DNA from: Paraconiothyrium sp. Pb-2020
Taxonomy: Eukaryota > Ascomycota > Dothideomycetes > Pleosporales > Didymosphaeriaceae
Reading direction: 5' to 3'
NCBI GenBank assembly: GCA_022419385.1
Contig: JAJUBI010000003.1
Location: 62,001 to 126,000, forward strand
DNA length: 64,000 bases
Within the stretch, counting starts at the first letter, position 1. The number at the start of each line of letters is the position of its first letter. Shown here one piece after another: positions 1 to 11,967 of the stretch. Position numbers and translations under genes: made by a program. A model generated the notes under the pieces. That model searched no databases. It saw only the letters and a list, made by a program, of their open reading frames with translations, and was not told the DNA's origin.

Positions 1-663
1 GTTGTTTTTGGAGGTGGGGACCGCTCATTGTTTGTATTTCTCCGTGAGTTGAGGTATATAAATCGTACGAGCCAGAACTTCTTGCTGACCCATTTGTACC
101 CACTACCCCAGAGTCATTCAACATGGCATGATCAACGGCTCAGCATGAAGACGTCCAGTCCGCTGCTCGTCGTGAGCCACTTGCAAATCTACGCCTAACG
201 GATCATGCACCTTTCGCCCCTTGTTCGAGATGCTGTTCTAAGCTGTCGTCACCTTGGAAACCCAACACAGCATCGCCACTCCAAGCGTTCACGATGCACC
301 GTCCCATGACCTCTGATGCCGGGTCAGCTCGCTCCCCAATCCGGGTATTTGGGAAAGTGTGGTGACTGAGACATGTCTTGGAAACTGTTGCACATTCACG
401 CGCATACGGAAATGGACAGGCTAGATGTACGTTGCGCCCGATCGGGCATCTTGATAGACAGATTTGAGACTCGGCACGTGTTGGGCATAAAAGTGGGGGA
501 AGCGTGTTGCTGCGGTGCGTGCGGTGTATATGAGATGCAAAGTAAAATGTAGCATGTTGTTTGGGGTGCCATGTTGTCAAGATTTTGATCACGGACAGTT
601 TCGTGCAATGTAGGTCGCGCAGTAGCAGAGCGCAACATACCATACCTCATCTACGTTTAATAA
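1..663. other. left-edge region without a supported gene
   Basis: This stretch lies downstream of the Cab2-like gene. It holds one open frame on the minus strand (203-643, 146 codons) whose last 45 residues look protein-like, with the end reading SGDAVLGFQGDDSLEQHL. I recognise no family in it and see no clear splice signals, so I do not call it a gene. Confidence 0.3.
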
Positions 664-1803
664 TTATTTCTGTCTCCGCTCCTGCGTCTGCTCAATGTAC
701 TTTGTATGCATAGCTTCGATTGCGGGGATAATCAGAGACTCGATCTCGACGGCCGGCTCGCCTTTTGGTGCTTCAGACTGCGTTTCCAGCAGCGACTGCG
801 ATGGCTCGGTGTGGTCCTGCCTTGCCGACGCATCGGCCGAGCCCACGAGCGAAGGCACGCCTGAAAAACTCTTGGTTCGTCTGTGTTCGGGCACCCGGAT
901 CCACTTTTCGCCCTCGAGCTTAGACACGAAGACGACCTCCCACTTGCGTGTGCTTAGCAGATTACCAATGACGAGATGGTGCGAGTACTTGTTCAGGGCA
1001 TATCTCGCCTTCTTGACGAGGATCGAAGGGTCAGTCTCGAGCTTGAAGCTCACTATGATGCCATCAGGGGCCCAGCCGTCGACAAGCTGCTTCAGGAACT
1101 TGGGCACGGGCTCTAGGTCAATGACCAGCTTGCGTCCCTCTGTGCGCGCTGCGGGTGCCCGCACTGTACTCTCAGTGGTGACCGCGGTCTGGCTGAACTC
1201 TTCGTTGGACTGGATCTTGTGCTCGACCATGCGATCGCTAGGGACGAAGAAATCGGATACGGCGGCGGCGAGGTAGAACATGGCGCGCGGGCCCAGTGGG
1301 CGCATGAGCTGGGCAACCTCTCGCAGGTCCCACAGGTACTCTGTGATTGTGATAAAGGACAAGATCAGCAGGCGACCCTCGCGCTTGACTTGGGTGTACT
1401 GGCGCAGGACGTCGAGCATGTCGGACTGGTGCTGCTCGTCGACGACAACGCGGCCGTTCTCTTCGCGCATGTAGTCGAGGAAGGAACGCGTGTTGTGCGA
1501 GTAGTGGCGCGAGTAGGGCAGCAGCGAGAACTGGCGGTGCAGGAAGACGACGGCATAGCCCTGGCGGAGGAAGAACTCTGCGCTCGTGGCGCCGCGGGTG
1601 CCGGCGGAGAAGTTGTCGATGTAGCGGACGGTCTGGGTCTCGAGGGGCACCATGGTTCCGCCCGAGGTGATGAGCACGAGGCGGCGGCCGGCGTCGTCAT
1701 GGCGGTGGATGAACTCGCGGGCAAGCGTGACGTTGGCCTGCAGGTCCTTGGGCGGCGGCTCGTTGGCGAAGTAGTCGCGCTCGGCTTGCTGGGGGTCGGC
1801 CAT
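664..1803 (-). CDS. CAB2: phosphopantothenate--cysteine ligase (PPCS, Cab2 type)
   Basis: Second step of coenzyme A synthesis from phosphopantothenate: joins 4'-phosphopantothenate to cysteine using a nucleotide triphosphate, in the cytosol. The frame is a single 379-codon exon. Residues 42-50 carry the Rossmann-type strand and turn LVLITSGGT, and 61-68 carry YIDNFSAG, the conserved loop of eukaryotic DNA/pantothenate metabolism flavoprotein-family ligases. The middle includes the family motif AAAVSDFFVP and later DLEPVPKFL and SFKLETD. Length is close to yeast Cab2 (about 365). A low-complexity stretch rich in S, E and P near residues 305-350 precedes a helical C terminus. The start at 1803 opens directly on MADPQQ; the gene diverges from the Zn2Cys6 regulator at 2165 with a 361 bp shared upstream region. 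The long plus-strand frame over it (1219-2316) is an antisense shadow. Confidence 0.93.
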   Translation of the reverse strand: MADPQQAERDYFANEPPPKDLQANVTLAREFIHRHDDAGRRLVLITSGGTMVPLETQTVRYIDNFSAGTRGATSAEFFLRQGYAVVFLHRQFSLLPYSRHYSHNTRSFLDYMREENGRVVVDEQHQSDMLDVLRQYTQVKREGRLLILSFITITEYLWDLREVAQLMRPLGPRAMFYLAAAVSDFFVPSDRMVEHKIQSNEEFSQTAVTTESTVRAPAARTEGRKLVIDLEPVPKFLKQLVDGWAPDGIIVSFKLETDPSILVKKARYALNKYSHHLVIGNLLSTRKWEVVFVSKLEGEKWIRVPEHRRTKSFSGVPSLVGSADASARQDHTEPSQSLLETQSEAPKGEPAVEIESLIIPAIEAMHTKYIEQTQERRQK

Positions 1804-2164
1804 GTTTTATGGTGCTGGACGAGGACCGAACATCCATGGCGGGGCTGGATGGGGAGATTCCTTGGCATCGTCCGGGGCCGCAGGTCTGGCCTCCGCAGCT
1901 CTGCCGCTGCCCCCGCCCGCTCGTGGCACATCTCGATGGAAGCATTAGTCTACCGCCCGTGGATCACACGGCCTCTCTCATGCGTGTCACCAGAAGCCGC
2001 CCGCCTATCAGCGCCGTGCACCGTCTCGGACGCCTCGGCCAGCCAATCTCACGACCATCGATCGATCGTGCTATCACGATTCTCAGATGCTGTGCCCGGT
2101 GGCGAGCCATGGACACAATTACCATCCTTCCCCATCCCTCTAGCGGGCCTCCGGAAACACGACG
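1804..2164. promoter_or_regulatory. shared divergent upstream region (CAB2-like gene / Zn2Cys6 regulator)
   Basis: 361 bp between two divergent start codons, so it must hold both promoters. I see no clear TATA box. Function is inferred from position only. Confidence 0.5.
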
Positions 2165-5100
2165 ATGTCGTTCCAGCAACCGCCTCAGCACCACGGTCCG
2201 TCTGGCAAGATCCAGATACCGCGCCTCGAGAGACCACGAGATTTACCACCCAAGAAGCCCGCTGCTTCGCGCCAAGCCCGTGTGTCGAGAGCGTGCTTGA
2301 ACTGCCGCTCCCGTAAGATCAAGTGCAATGGAGCCCAGCCGGCATGCCAGAATTGCGCAGCCGACCGAGTTGCTTGTGTATATGCTGCCAGCCGCAGGGA
2401 CCGCTTGAAGACGTTGGTCGTGTCGCTGTCTTGCCCATCTTCCCCCTGCTGATGCCTTCAGCGCGACCGAGCACAACCAGGATCTGCTACATCTGCTCCA
2501 AGAACTGCGCCGCGGCGCTGCACCCCGGGAGCAGCAGAGGATCGACGATATACTTGCCACTGTACCTGAAAACTCTCCCTTCAAACAGTACCAGCATGCT
2601 GATGCACAGCCAAGGTTGCCCAAGATGTTGCTGAAGCCGCATCCTCATTTCGGAGAAGCCCTGAGAAAAGCCCCGAAAAGGCCCCCAATGTCCCTGGTGA
2701 TGACGACGACGATCCCGGCGAAGCTAATACCTCTGCTGAAGTCGGCTCCAACGAGGACATGGACCATATGAACGAAGACCTTTTGAGTACTGAAAATGCT
2801 CGAGCTACTGGATACCTAGGGAAGAACTCGGAGGTTCAGTGGCTGAAAAAACTTCACCACGAGGCAGACGCTGAACGTCCTGGCGCCCAAGGCCCGTTCG
2901 GCCCTCCAGGAACTTCCGCCGAGGCCCACGACAAGCGCATAGACGCCTTGCACGAACGTCAACGCAAGGCCCCACGCTTGCTGACGGCTTCCAGTAGCTA
3001 CAGCTTCTTTCTAGACAGGGAGCCTCTTAACGTGGATCTGGAAGTGGATCCTCACGAGTTGCCACCTTTTGAAACAGCAGAACGACTTTTTAAATGCTAC
3101 ATGCAGACTGTACAAAGCTCCTTTCCCATTCTCTCGCAAAAAACGTTTACAAAGCAGTTTTATCACTACTACAACTCCCTAGCTCGCGGAGCGCTAATAC
3201 CGTTACCTCCAAAGTGGCAGAGCATGCTCAACCAAGTCTTCGCTATCGGTGCCGTTTATGCGCACCTTACCGAAGCCGACTGGTCTGCAGACGGTATGTC
3301 TCGCTCTGTGATGCCCTACAGCTACTCAAACTTCGTAGAGAAAGATCACCTGATCTACCACAACAGAGCATGGGCTTTGAGTCTGAATGATCCCTGGTCC
3401 GTCATCTTCTCCCGCAATACGTGCCGAGTCTTGTCGCATTGGCTACCCATCAGCGCCCATACACGAGTGGTCGTTGGAACTAGTCCCTGTATGCGCAAGT
3501 TGTGCAAAATCGCCTGAAACGGCTCTGCCTCCACTGTTCACAGTGGATTGCATCTCCACCCCCAGAGAAGACTGCTAATGTCCACATTAGGTGGCTCACT
3601 CATCCGAATCTTGCCCAGATGCAAATAGTATGTCCAACGAAGCCCGTTGCCGCGTTCTCATTAACATTCCTAGACTGGCTTGTTGTCCTTCTACTACATG
3701 GCCATCGGCCACGTCAATCGGTTAGCAATGTTCTCTTCTCATGTGTGATTTCAGCCTCTGCTATACGTGCCCGAGCTCCTTTAATTCCCTATATTTGTCA
3801 GTGAAATGATCTCCTTTGGTTGATCAAAATATCATAGTTTATTCCCTTTGCATTAGCTCTTGGGCTGGATCATCACCTCTATGCATCATGTTACTAATAG
3901 GACGGATGCAGATCTTGGGTCGTTGTGGGAATGTCGATTCGTTTTGGGTACTCTCTTGGGCTTCACATTCGCAACGAGGATCGCACAGCGACCACGGTGA
4001 AGAAGGAAATCTTGTCGCGGATATGGTGGGCAGTACATTCGCTGGACCGTATTCTGTCCGCCGTCACCGGCCGACCTTCTGTGGGTGCCGAGGTTCATTC
4101 CTCAACCTCATTGCCTCTTCCAATATCAGCCGACGATATAGATGAAGTCACCATCGAAGCCAAGTTTGGACGAAGAGCCCAAGGAGGCAGCGGGACTGCG
4201 CCTTCAGATGCGGAATCATCTCGTTCTGCCAATACCGTGCCACCGGCCACTGCTTCAAAGGCACCCGATGCACCCGATGCATCGAGCGCGTCCGATGTCG
4301 CAAACGCCGGGACTTTCTTGACCGCAATAATCAAGTTGGGGATGGTGTCAGACAACGTCCTCACCCAGCTCTACTCACCGAATCTCGTTACAAAGTCATG
4401 GAAAGAAGCTCAAGAAGACATTGCGCGTCTATTAGAAGATCTAGATGTGTGGCTGGCCTCACTTCCCAGAGATCTCGATCCCTTCAAAGACAATGGTCGA
4501 GACCACACCATGCAGCAAGAACGAAACATGCTCAAAACTTACTACTTCAGCACCAAGATCCTCATCTGCAGACCGTGTCTTTGCCGTCTGGATCGTCGCA
4601 TCCTGTCACAGTCGCAGTCTTCAGCCAACTTTAACCATCGCGTCGCGTCGCAGTGCGTGGCAGCGGCGAGATCGATCGCCGCGTGCTTGCCAGACGACAT
4701 GGCTGTCTGGGGCAAAGCCATATACAGGATCTTCCCATGGTGGTCGGCAGTGCATTATCTGATGCAGTCCATCGCCATTCTCCTCCTAGAAGCTTGCTAC
4801 GAAGCAGAAGGCATAAATGTCTTGCCCGCTGTGAAAAAGCTGGTACGCTGGCTGCGAGAACTAAGTTCGTCAAATAGAACAGCCGAACGCGCGTACTCTA
4901 TCACGGTTGAACTGCTCAAGAAGATGGCTTCGCGGACGTTCAAAAATCCCCGGACTGCACAAGTAAGCCATGTACAGATTCGCTACCGATGTTGTGCCCA
5001 GCATACACGTGCAACTGCTGACACCTTGCATAGGAAATCACGCTCCTCCTTTCCGAGCATCCCAACCCAGAAAGCTCGGATTCCAGATTTTCAGAGTTCG

Positions 5101-5396
5101 CTGCGCACTGGTTCACGGGTGAAGAATTCTTCGAGCAACATGTGCAGCCCACAGCCCAGTACCAAGGTGAATTGTTTTCGGGAGATAGTCTCACTGCCTC
5201 AATGCCCACCACGATGGGTGCGTTCCCGGGTGCTGGAGAGGTGCCTGTTTCGGGCTTCTTCTATGAGGCAATACATGCGCATCCGGCGCTGGCGAATATG
5301 TTTATTACGGAATTCGATGAGCATAACCCGCTTCCTTTCAGCGAGGGCGATATTTATATGCAAGATGTGCCGGAGCAGGAATGGGACCCAAATTGA
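2165..5396 (+). CDS. Zn(II)2Cys6 transcription factor with fungal-specific TF domain
   Basis: Sequence-specific nuclear regulator. Proposed exons: 2165-2412, 2462-2614, 2656-3420, 3591-3627, 3674-3720, 3912-4962, 5034-5396; the sum is 2664 nt, giving 887 residues in one frame. The binuclear zinc cluster is perfect: Cys44, 47, 54, 61, 64 and 71 (CX2CX6CX6CX2CX6C), followed by a basic linker. The middle region matches the fungal transcription factor domain: FKCYMQTVQSSFPILS, then across three small introns HPNLAQMQ, YYMAIGHVNRSW, GMSIRFGYSLGLH and SRIWWAVHSLDRILSAVTGRPS. The C terminus is acidic and aromatic and could activate transcription. The second intron (2615-2655) is only 41 nt and is the least certain junction. 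Targets are unknown. The gene converges on the glutathione transferase at 5512. Confidence 0.88.
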
Positions 5397-5511
5397 GTTG
5401 ACATTACCACTAGGTAGAGAAGTAGGAATACTCAGGGCTAGAGCTATGTACACGGTAGCCTCCATAACCACCACATCTCCACCTCTCGTACCAGTCAAAT
5501 ATCCACACCTC

Positions 5512-6255
5512 TCACTTCCCATGCTTATCCTTAACCTCCTCCTGCCCCTTTATAACCCACCCCTTGAACGGATCCTCCACATGCGGATCCCTCCTCAACC
5601 TCTCAATCTGGTCCTCACCCCCCGGCACCCCCAACCCCTTCTTAACCCCCTCCCTCGCCTCAATCCTCTCCGCCCACGCCTTCAAGCGCGGAAACCCCTC
5701 CAACTCAATCCCCGCCCACGGCGCCCATCTCACCCACGTAAACGTACTGATATCCGCAATGGAAAACTTTCCCTCACCTTTTCCGACGAGGTAATCCCGC
5801 GAGGCCAGGCGTGTTTCAAGCACAGCGTATAGGCGTCTAGTCTCGTTTTGATAGCGGTCGATTCCGTATTGGATCTTCTCGGGGGCGTAGCGGTAGAAGT
5901 GATTCGCCTGGCCTTGGATGGGACCGACGCCCGCGTTCTGGAAGAAGAGCCATTGGAGCATTTCGCTATTTTCGTCTCCGTGCTCGAAGGAGAATCTGAA
6001 GTCTGGGTCGTAGTGGGTTGCTAGGTAGAGGAGGATGGCGCCGGATTCGAAGACGCGGAAGGAGGAGCGCGAGTGGTCGATTAGGGCGGGGATGCGCCCG
6101 TTGGGGTTGGTGATTAGGAACTCTGGGGTCTTCTGTTGATCTTTGGACAGGTCGATAGCGGTGGTGGTGTATGGTAGGCCTAGCTCCTCGAGGAAGATGC
6201 TGATTTTTTGGCCGTTGGGGGTTGCGGCTGTGAGGAGTTCGATGTTGGGCGGCAT
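5512..6255 (-). CDS. glutathione S-transferase, Ure2/GstA-like
   Basis: Likely cytosolic glutathione transferase or glutathione-dependent disulfide reductase of the fungal Ure2p-like class. Single exon, 247 residues. The N-terminal thioredoxin fold shows PNGQKISIFLEELGLPY (residues 13-29), the cis-proline region NPNGRIPALID and FESGAILLYLA, which form the glutathione site. The helical C-terminal domain carries FSIADISTFTWVRW, the usual N-capping box region. There is no signal peptide and no prion-like N-terminal extension, so it is more like an Ure2-type enzyme than the yeast Ure2 regulator. The 115 bp gap to the regulator stop codon means that the two 3' ends face each other closely and transcripts may overlap. 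Confidence 0.92.
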   Translation of the reverse strand: MPPNIELLTAATPNGQKISIFLEELGLPYTTTAIDLSKDQQKTPEFLITNPNGRIPALIDHSRSSFRVFESGAILLYLATHYDPDFRFSFEHGDENSEMLQWLFFQNAGVGPIQGQANHFYRYAPEKIQYGIDRYQNETRRLYAVLETRLASRDYLVGKGEGKFSIADISTFTWVRWAPWAGIELEGFPRLKAWAERIEAREGVKKGLGVPGGEDQIERLRRDPHVEDPFKGWVIKGQEEVKDKHGK

Positions 6256-7649
6256 TGTGTGGGCGTTTATGTGGTTTATTTTGGGGCTGAGTTGTGTGGT
6301 GACTTGTGTAGCGATAGTTCACTTGATTTGAATTGGATGGTGTTTAGGGTCGTGTGAAGCGCTGGACTAATTATGTTCAAATGGTCCGCCGTGGATGTGG
6401 TGGTTAGTGCATGATGACGTGAACGATGTACTAGTTACTAATTATTGACGTCGCATTGCCACTACCTGTAGCGTAGTTGATGGATCCAATGAGTGAGAAT
6501 CTGCCGATGCGGGTTTAATAACAAGCGAGCAATGCATCAATACACATCGCTGAGACACCGCCCAAAAAAGTTGTTCAAGGCATCGTGGTAGGTCTTCAGA
6601 TCGTGGCACGCGTGGTTTGGAAATTCTAGAGCCATTGCTAAACCTTCAAATTCTTAGTGAGCCCCTATTCAATACTGCGTTATTTGATAGATTACGCGAA
6701 ATGGTAGTATATTCCGGCAGTACCATGTCCGCCTTCTACAGCTACAGCAACTGCACAAGAGTGTTGTAGGGAGACCGCGTAGCCCATCATTCCAACTCTT
6801 AACCTCAACTTATTTTATATGCCTACTACGCATCGACATGCCAACTATTTCACGCGACGACATCTTTCTGAAAAGCAAAGGGTCTCAACATCTCGTGGCC
6901 ACGTGGTCATGCAGAGCATCAAACCAAAGAACATTCTTGAACGCCTTAATAGCCTCACCCCATGGACGCCTTACTAGACTTTCCTGTTGTCTCCTATTGC
7001 TTCTTTCAGGAGTAACATTCTACCTAGACTCTGCGTTTATTCCTGATCAGCAATGCGCGGACTGATTTAGGTGCGTGCATCACGTATTAAGACGCGCTCC
7101 AGGGCTACCATTGCGCCGTTCTGTCATGCTAGACACTTGAATCGGGATGCTGAGGGTTTATGTAAAGCTACGGGAAAGCGATCTCATAGTGGTAGAGACT
7201 GTAAGAGTGTGCAGCGCAAACAGTGCGTGATGAAAGCGATGATTGCGAGGAAGATTGGCTGAAGGTAGGTAAATCTATTATAAATAGTGTATAATATGGT
7301 AGTACTTAGTATATAAAAGTAAGGCGCTGGTAATGCGGCCCAACGCAGAGAAGGCTGGCGAGTCGGGAGAGCGCACGCGGAAAAACACGTGACTTGTGCT
7401 CCAAAACGGAAGGCACAAGCGAACATATGCAGATGCTCATGGTTCCTCGTCACCATGCGTCCACCATGGATGCGTAGCTTTTACACGTGGACACGTTTCC
7501 ACAATCCGAAACCTTGGCCTTCGCAAAACTCACCGGAAGTAGGATACGCACCCCTGGACCTTTGCCAAAACCAAGGTGATAATAGACAGTGAGTAGGCGG
7601 TCATCATGATATGTAGTATGATTGGCTCAATTCAATCAGCTCGGACACC
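6256..7649. other. intergenic region, partly AT-rich, no supported gene
   Basis: About 1.4 kb between the divergent GST start and the kinase gene. The GST promoter must lie at its left end. An AT-rich patch at about 7262-7320 contains TATAAATAGTGTATAATATG and TATATAAAAG. Small open frames here have no recognisable features. It could include a degraded mobile element, but I cannot support one. Confidence 0.4.
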
Positions 7650-9981
7650 ATGTCCGCCACGTGCCGACATTGCTGTAGCTCAGGCCACGCTGAGGAACAA
7701 TATGTCGCATTCGTCCAATGCTGTCTCGAAGGTCATCGCCTACGCTGTTCAACCTGCACTTCCAAGCAAGTGAAGGCCGAAGTGCAGGAAAGCGATTATG
7801 TCACACACTCCGAGAGCGAATTCGAACCCAATATAGAAGAACAAGAAGTCGGGCGCACCAGATTTGCTGCAGCCTGGAAGACGAAGAAAGACGCGCCCAT
7901 ATGTTTGGACACGAGAGCGGGACCTAGGATGACAACTTCTTCCATTTGGTACACTATACTGCAGACGATTGGACGAGACGATGAAACCACTCGCTCAGCC
8001 TTCGAAATGAATGGGGTCAGCAACACCTGGTTTCCTATCCCTAGACAAACTCTCAGACATCTTCTTTATAGCCGTTCAAGCGAATTGGCATTCATTGAGA
8101 GACAAGAGCAGGGGTTATCCAACTCAAATTGGCCTGATGGCTCTCTGGATCAGTACTTTCATTTGGCACTCGAAGATGGTGATGAGATCATGCAGCCCAA
8201 CCGTATCCTAGGCGAAGGTGCACACGGTCTCGTAGAGGAAGTCAAATTGTCGAACGGTATCATCTGTGTACGGAAACGAATCAGCAGGCCAAAACCCTTG
8301 AAGTTGCAGAAAGTGCTGTTCAATGCCTTCGCAAGCGAGTTGAACATTATGAGACAGGCCAAACATCACCACTGCGTGCAACTACTGGGAAGTTACACTG
8401 ACTACGACTCTGTAGCTATCCTCTCATTCCCTGTTGCTGATATGGACCTGGCGGCCTTTCTAGATCTTCCGAGTGCATTAACCCCAAATCAAGAACGAAG
8501 CCTGCGACGCAACATGGGTTGTTTGTGCAACGCCTTAGCATATCTTCATCGGAACAACATTCGGTAAGCTTCATAGTAGATTCTGTTGCGTTCCCTAACA
8601 TGGTGTAGGCACAAAGATTTGAAACCACAGAACGTCTTAATACACGGTGACAACTTGCTCCTCACCGATTTTGGGTTCAGGTAAGCAGGTTCCCCATTAT
8701 CAGCACTTTCATGACGCATAGAATATGACGTGGAACTCGATCACATCCTCGCAAAGCGCACGTAGGAATTCTCTTCCTCAGGCGTTCGGTTATGCTCTGC
8801 TTGTTCACTTCTCACATTTGTTTAGTCTAGACTTCTCCGACGAAGCAGCTTCAACAACCACCGGCCGCCCGTCTGCATGGACAGTCCGTTACGCAGCCCC
8901 TGAGGTCCTCAATTTCGAAGCCCGTAGTAGGGCCACTGACATATATGCCCTTGGTTGTGTCCTCATCGAAATGATCTCGCGGCTATATGGATCTCGCTTA
9001 CAAGATCTGAAAATGTATTGGAAAACTCACGGGAACGGACACATCAGCTTCGCACTAAATAGCGACGCCACACGGGCGTGGTGCGCTAGGCTCACTGAAA
9101 CATGTACCGGGTCACTGGATCGATACTTCCTAGCACTATGTGAGACCCTCATCACGACAGATCGCTATCTTCGTCCGACTATCAGGCAAATCATCGAAAA
9201 GCTATCAGAGCTAGAGGCACACACTCTCTCTGAAGAGTTGAATTACTTCGGACGCTGCTGTGCATCTGCAGTGGACAATGGTGATATCCATCCCAAGCTA
9301 ACTGGGGCGGACCTTAGCTTCTTCTACCCCACAATCGACCCTGCAGTCGAATATTTTTTGCTGGATTTGGATATGACCGTCATCTATTCCAAATCTCAGG
9401 GCTACTTAGATACTGACTCCGCGCATCCGAACGAAGATGCAGTGGAGGATACTCAGAGTCCACTTCCTACTTACAACCCCCTGCACCTCCAGGCTGCGTG
9501 CCATGCCCTGCGAGCGGCAGCTCAAAGAGGTTACGATCCAAAAGAATTCTGGGAATCCTGGGGCGGTTTATTGCGGGATCGTCCTCATGGCATCTCTCAC
9601 GCCGTTCAAAGCATCAAGGTTGCCCCTATCAAATGTATGATTACAGTACAAATCAGAGGCCATCCAGAGCTCGACGATCTCGGACTCACAAGACCTGACG
9701 AGCCGTTCCACGTCGTCGATACTGCCGACTCACGAAATTCTCTTGATCCGTTGCTCGGCCACACTTTGCAGGTATCAAGGTTGTTTATCTGCCTCGGAAG
9801 CAAGTGGGAGCGAGATCATGGACAGCTGGGGTGTTGGGGTGTGCGATTCTATCTGGTCTCGTTCAAACCTGGTGAACTACCTCGAAGTGGACTCCGCAAG
9901 CGTTGTTCAACCATGGTAACATCATGGATTTCACGAGGGCTTGAAGGTTCTTTGCCTGTCGGGTCGATGGCCTGCCACTAA
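7650..9981 (+). CDS. orphan protein kinase with Cys-rich N terminus
   Basis: Predicted Ser/Thr-type protein kinase. Exons 7650-8563, 8609-8680 and 8826-9981 join in frame to 713 residues. The first 36 residues hold several cysteines (C5, C8, C9, C24, C25, C33, C36), perhaps a metal site. The kinase domain starts with the Gly-rich loop LGEGAHGLV (187-195), the ATP lysine K209 in CVRKR, and a C-helix Glu in ASELNIMRQ. The catalytic loop reads HKDLKPQN (306-313), so HRD is HKD, followed by DFG at 325-327 and YAAPEV near 351-356. DIYALGCVLIEMI is typical subdomain IX. Residues from about 460 to 713 match nothing I know. All catalytic residues are present, so it should be active. The last 60 codons could instead be split by an intron after 9770; the model is simplest without it. 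Confidence 0.75.
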
Positions 9982-10672
9982 GGAACGGTCCTCCACTATG
10001 CATCGCCGCCGTTCGTCTTACAGCAGCGACTGAGTCATGGCTAACCGTCTTAGCTTGTGATTTCGCTAGGTTCTTGCGGTTCTCTCCGCGCATCACATAA
10101 CTGCGGATGAATCTTGTCGTGTCTTTAGTATGTCGGCCATGACTGTTTGGGGTTGTGGTAACGAATGGGATCGAGTCTGCGCCCTGGTTTTCAGATATTC
10201 AGAACAAGCAGCCCTTTCCAGCGCTGACAGTGCCAAGACTATATTGTCGTTTCGATTGAGTAGGATATCGTAAAGATTTGTAAGGCTCAGGTCGCAACTT
10301 CGACTGATTTGAGAAGATGGTGAGGGTGGTGCAGTGAAGGATGGCACGCTAGACACAAAGCTCGTATCATGTCCACGGATATGGTCTAGTCAGCTGGTAC
10401 CATGCGGATGTGCTCTCTCTTGGATGTCGCTGAAGTCGTTGACTCGATATGCCTTCAACGCATAACGTCGCGTCTCTTGCTTGCTTTCTCATACCACTAG
10501 CGCCGTTGCACATACGGTTCCGTTCGGTGTTGACTACCCTTGAGGGGTGCAGAAGCAGGCAAGACTATAGTGTTGCGACATTCTGCTCTATTATGAATTA
10601 TCGGACATGGTGTTTCCTACATCTACGCAATGAGCGCCCAACCCACAAGTCACCAATCCAGCACTCACAGTC
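9982..10672. other. region downstream of the kinase gene, no supported gene
   Basis: A minus-strand open frame at 10093-10356 contains a short amphipathic stretch (LYDILLNRNDNIVLALSALE) but no start context, splice partner or domain I can name. Nothing else stands out. Confidence 0.3.
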
Positions 10673-11180
10673 CTAATTTCCAAAAGGATGTCCCCAGAAG
10701 TCTCTCTCCACCAACCTCCCCTCCTCAATCCCCGTCAACACATTTCCCACCCAACCCGGCGGCCCGACCTTCCTTCCTTCAAGCTCCTGCCCTGTCATAG
10801 GACACTCTCTACTTATGAACCCCCTCCTTACGGCGGCCTTTTCCACCTCCTCTGTAATCCTACCCTTTCCGCTACCATTCGCCAGCCCCTCCTTCACCCT
10901 CTCTACTGCTTCCTTTTGTGCTTGTTTTCGCTCCAGCGCTTTGCGCTCGAGGAATGAAGAGAATGTATCGAGTTGATGTGAAGCGAAGCGGTGGAGGAGA
11001 CAAGCAAGCGATTGAGGATGTCGTAGAGGAGGCGGTAGAGGAGCTCAGTTGCGAGAGCGTGGCCGGTTTGCGGTGAAGAAGCGGGCGGGAATGAGAGAGG
11101 AGGTCGATGTGGAGGTTACGGTTGTGGAGGTGGGTCCGCCGCGGTAACGAGCGCGGAAGAGCTCATTGTACGTAGGTTCA
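10673..11180 (-). pseudogene. possible frame-split gene, unknown family
   Basis: Reading the minus strand, protein-like sequence runs through three frames in succession. The first segment (about 11170-11050) reads YNELFRARYRGGPTSTTVTS; the second (about 11055-10970) has TELLYRLLYDILNRLL; the third (about 10970-10673) has LERKALERKQAQKEAVERVK and ends in GRLVERDFWGHPFGN and a stop. No GT..AG pair joins the segments cleanly and no good start codon is present in the first. It could be a broken gene, a gene with small assembly indels, or chance coding in a GC-rich stretch. I assign no function. Confidence 0.3.
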
Positions 11181-11967
11181 GAGCACGGTCGTTATATGAT
11201 AAGAGGTGTGGGTTTGGGTGATCTGGATTGAAAGGGTACAGCGATTGAGAGTTTTAGGGAGAGCTTTCTACGAGCTCACATCCGCGCGCATTTACTCTAG
11301 TTCTTATGGTCTGGCAGGGTGCTTCTCGGTGTGGTGCCGTTGGACGCCTCAGGAACCAGCAGCAAGGGAACCAATCGGGGTCCGATGAGATGCAAGACAC
11401 GCGGGCCCGAGCGCAGGTTCGGAGGTTGCAAGCTCCGATGGTGATACCTTCAGTCCGCAACCTCTTATAGCTTTCACCTTTGCGATATCGATCTCGCAAT
11501 GGCGATTAAAGGCCAGGCCTCTCAAAAACCAAGCTATGTTCCCACAGTCTAGAAGAGGACGATCGTGTAAAGCTCTTGCGTGTACCAAAGCCAATGAAAG
11601 GTGTAATACACACCTTGAACATTTGGAGCATTCAACCAGTAAATTGAGAGGTCCAGCAATGTCCCTTATCCATAGCTACCAGTCCATACCTCAGTCGGAA
11701 TTTCTAAAGGAGCCGTGCCATCCCACCTCTTAACCCATATCTATTGGACCCGCAACGTTCACCCACGGACAATATTAGCTACGACCCGTCACAATGTAGG
11801 TGCTCACACATACCCAATGGGTCAGTCCACCTAGGTCAAGATGCCCTAGCAGCCGCGCCCTTATAATATGTTAGCCATATTCATCCCAATGTAAGCTCAA
11901 GTGAAGAGATATTCACAGGAAAAGCGAGATACCACGTACATACTTGTTGTACACAGTCTGAATCTGC
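11181..11967. other. intergenic, no supported gene
   Basis: About 790 bp with only short overlapping frames on both strands. I see nothing identifiable. Confidence 0.4.

Noticed and set aside
1219..2316. 365-residue plus-strand open frame over the CAB2-like gene
   Set aside because: It is antisense to a confidently identified enzyme and has a skewed composition typical of a shadow frame in GC-rich codons.
10093..10356. Minus-strand frame as the C terminus of an AflR-like regulator
   Set aside because: Only a vague helical resemblance; no zinc cluster or upstream exons could be found.
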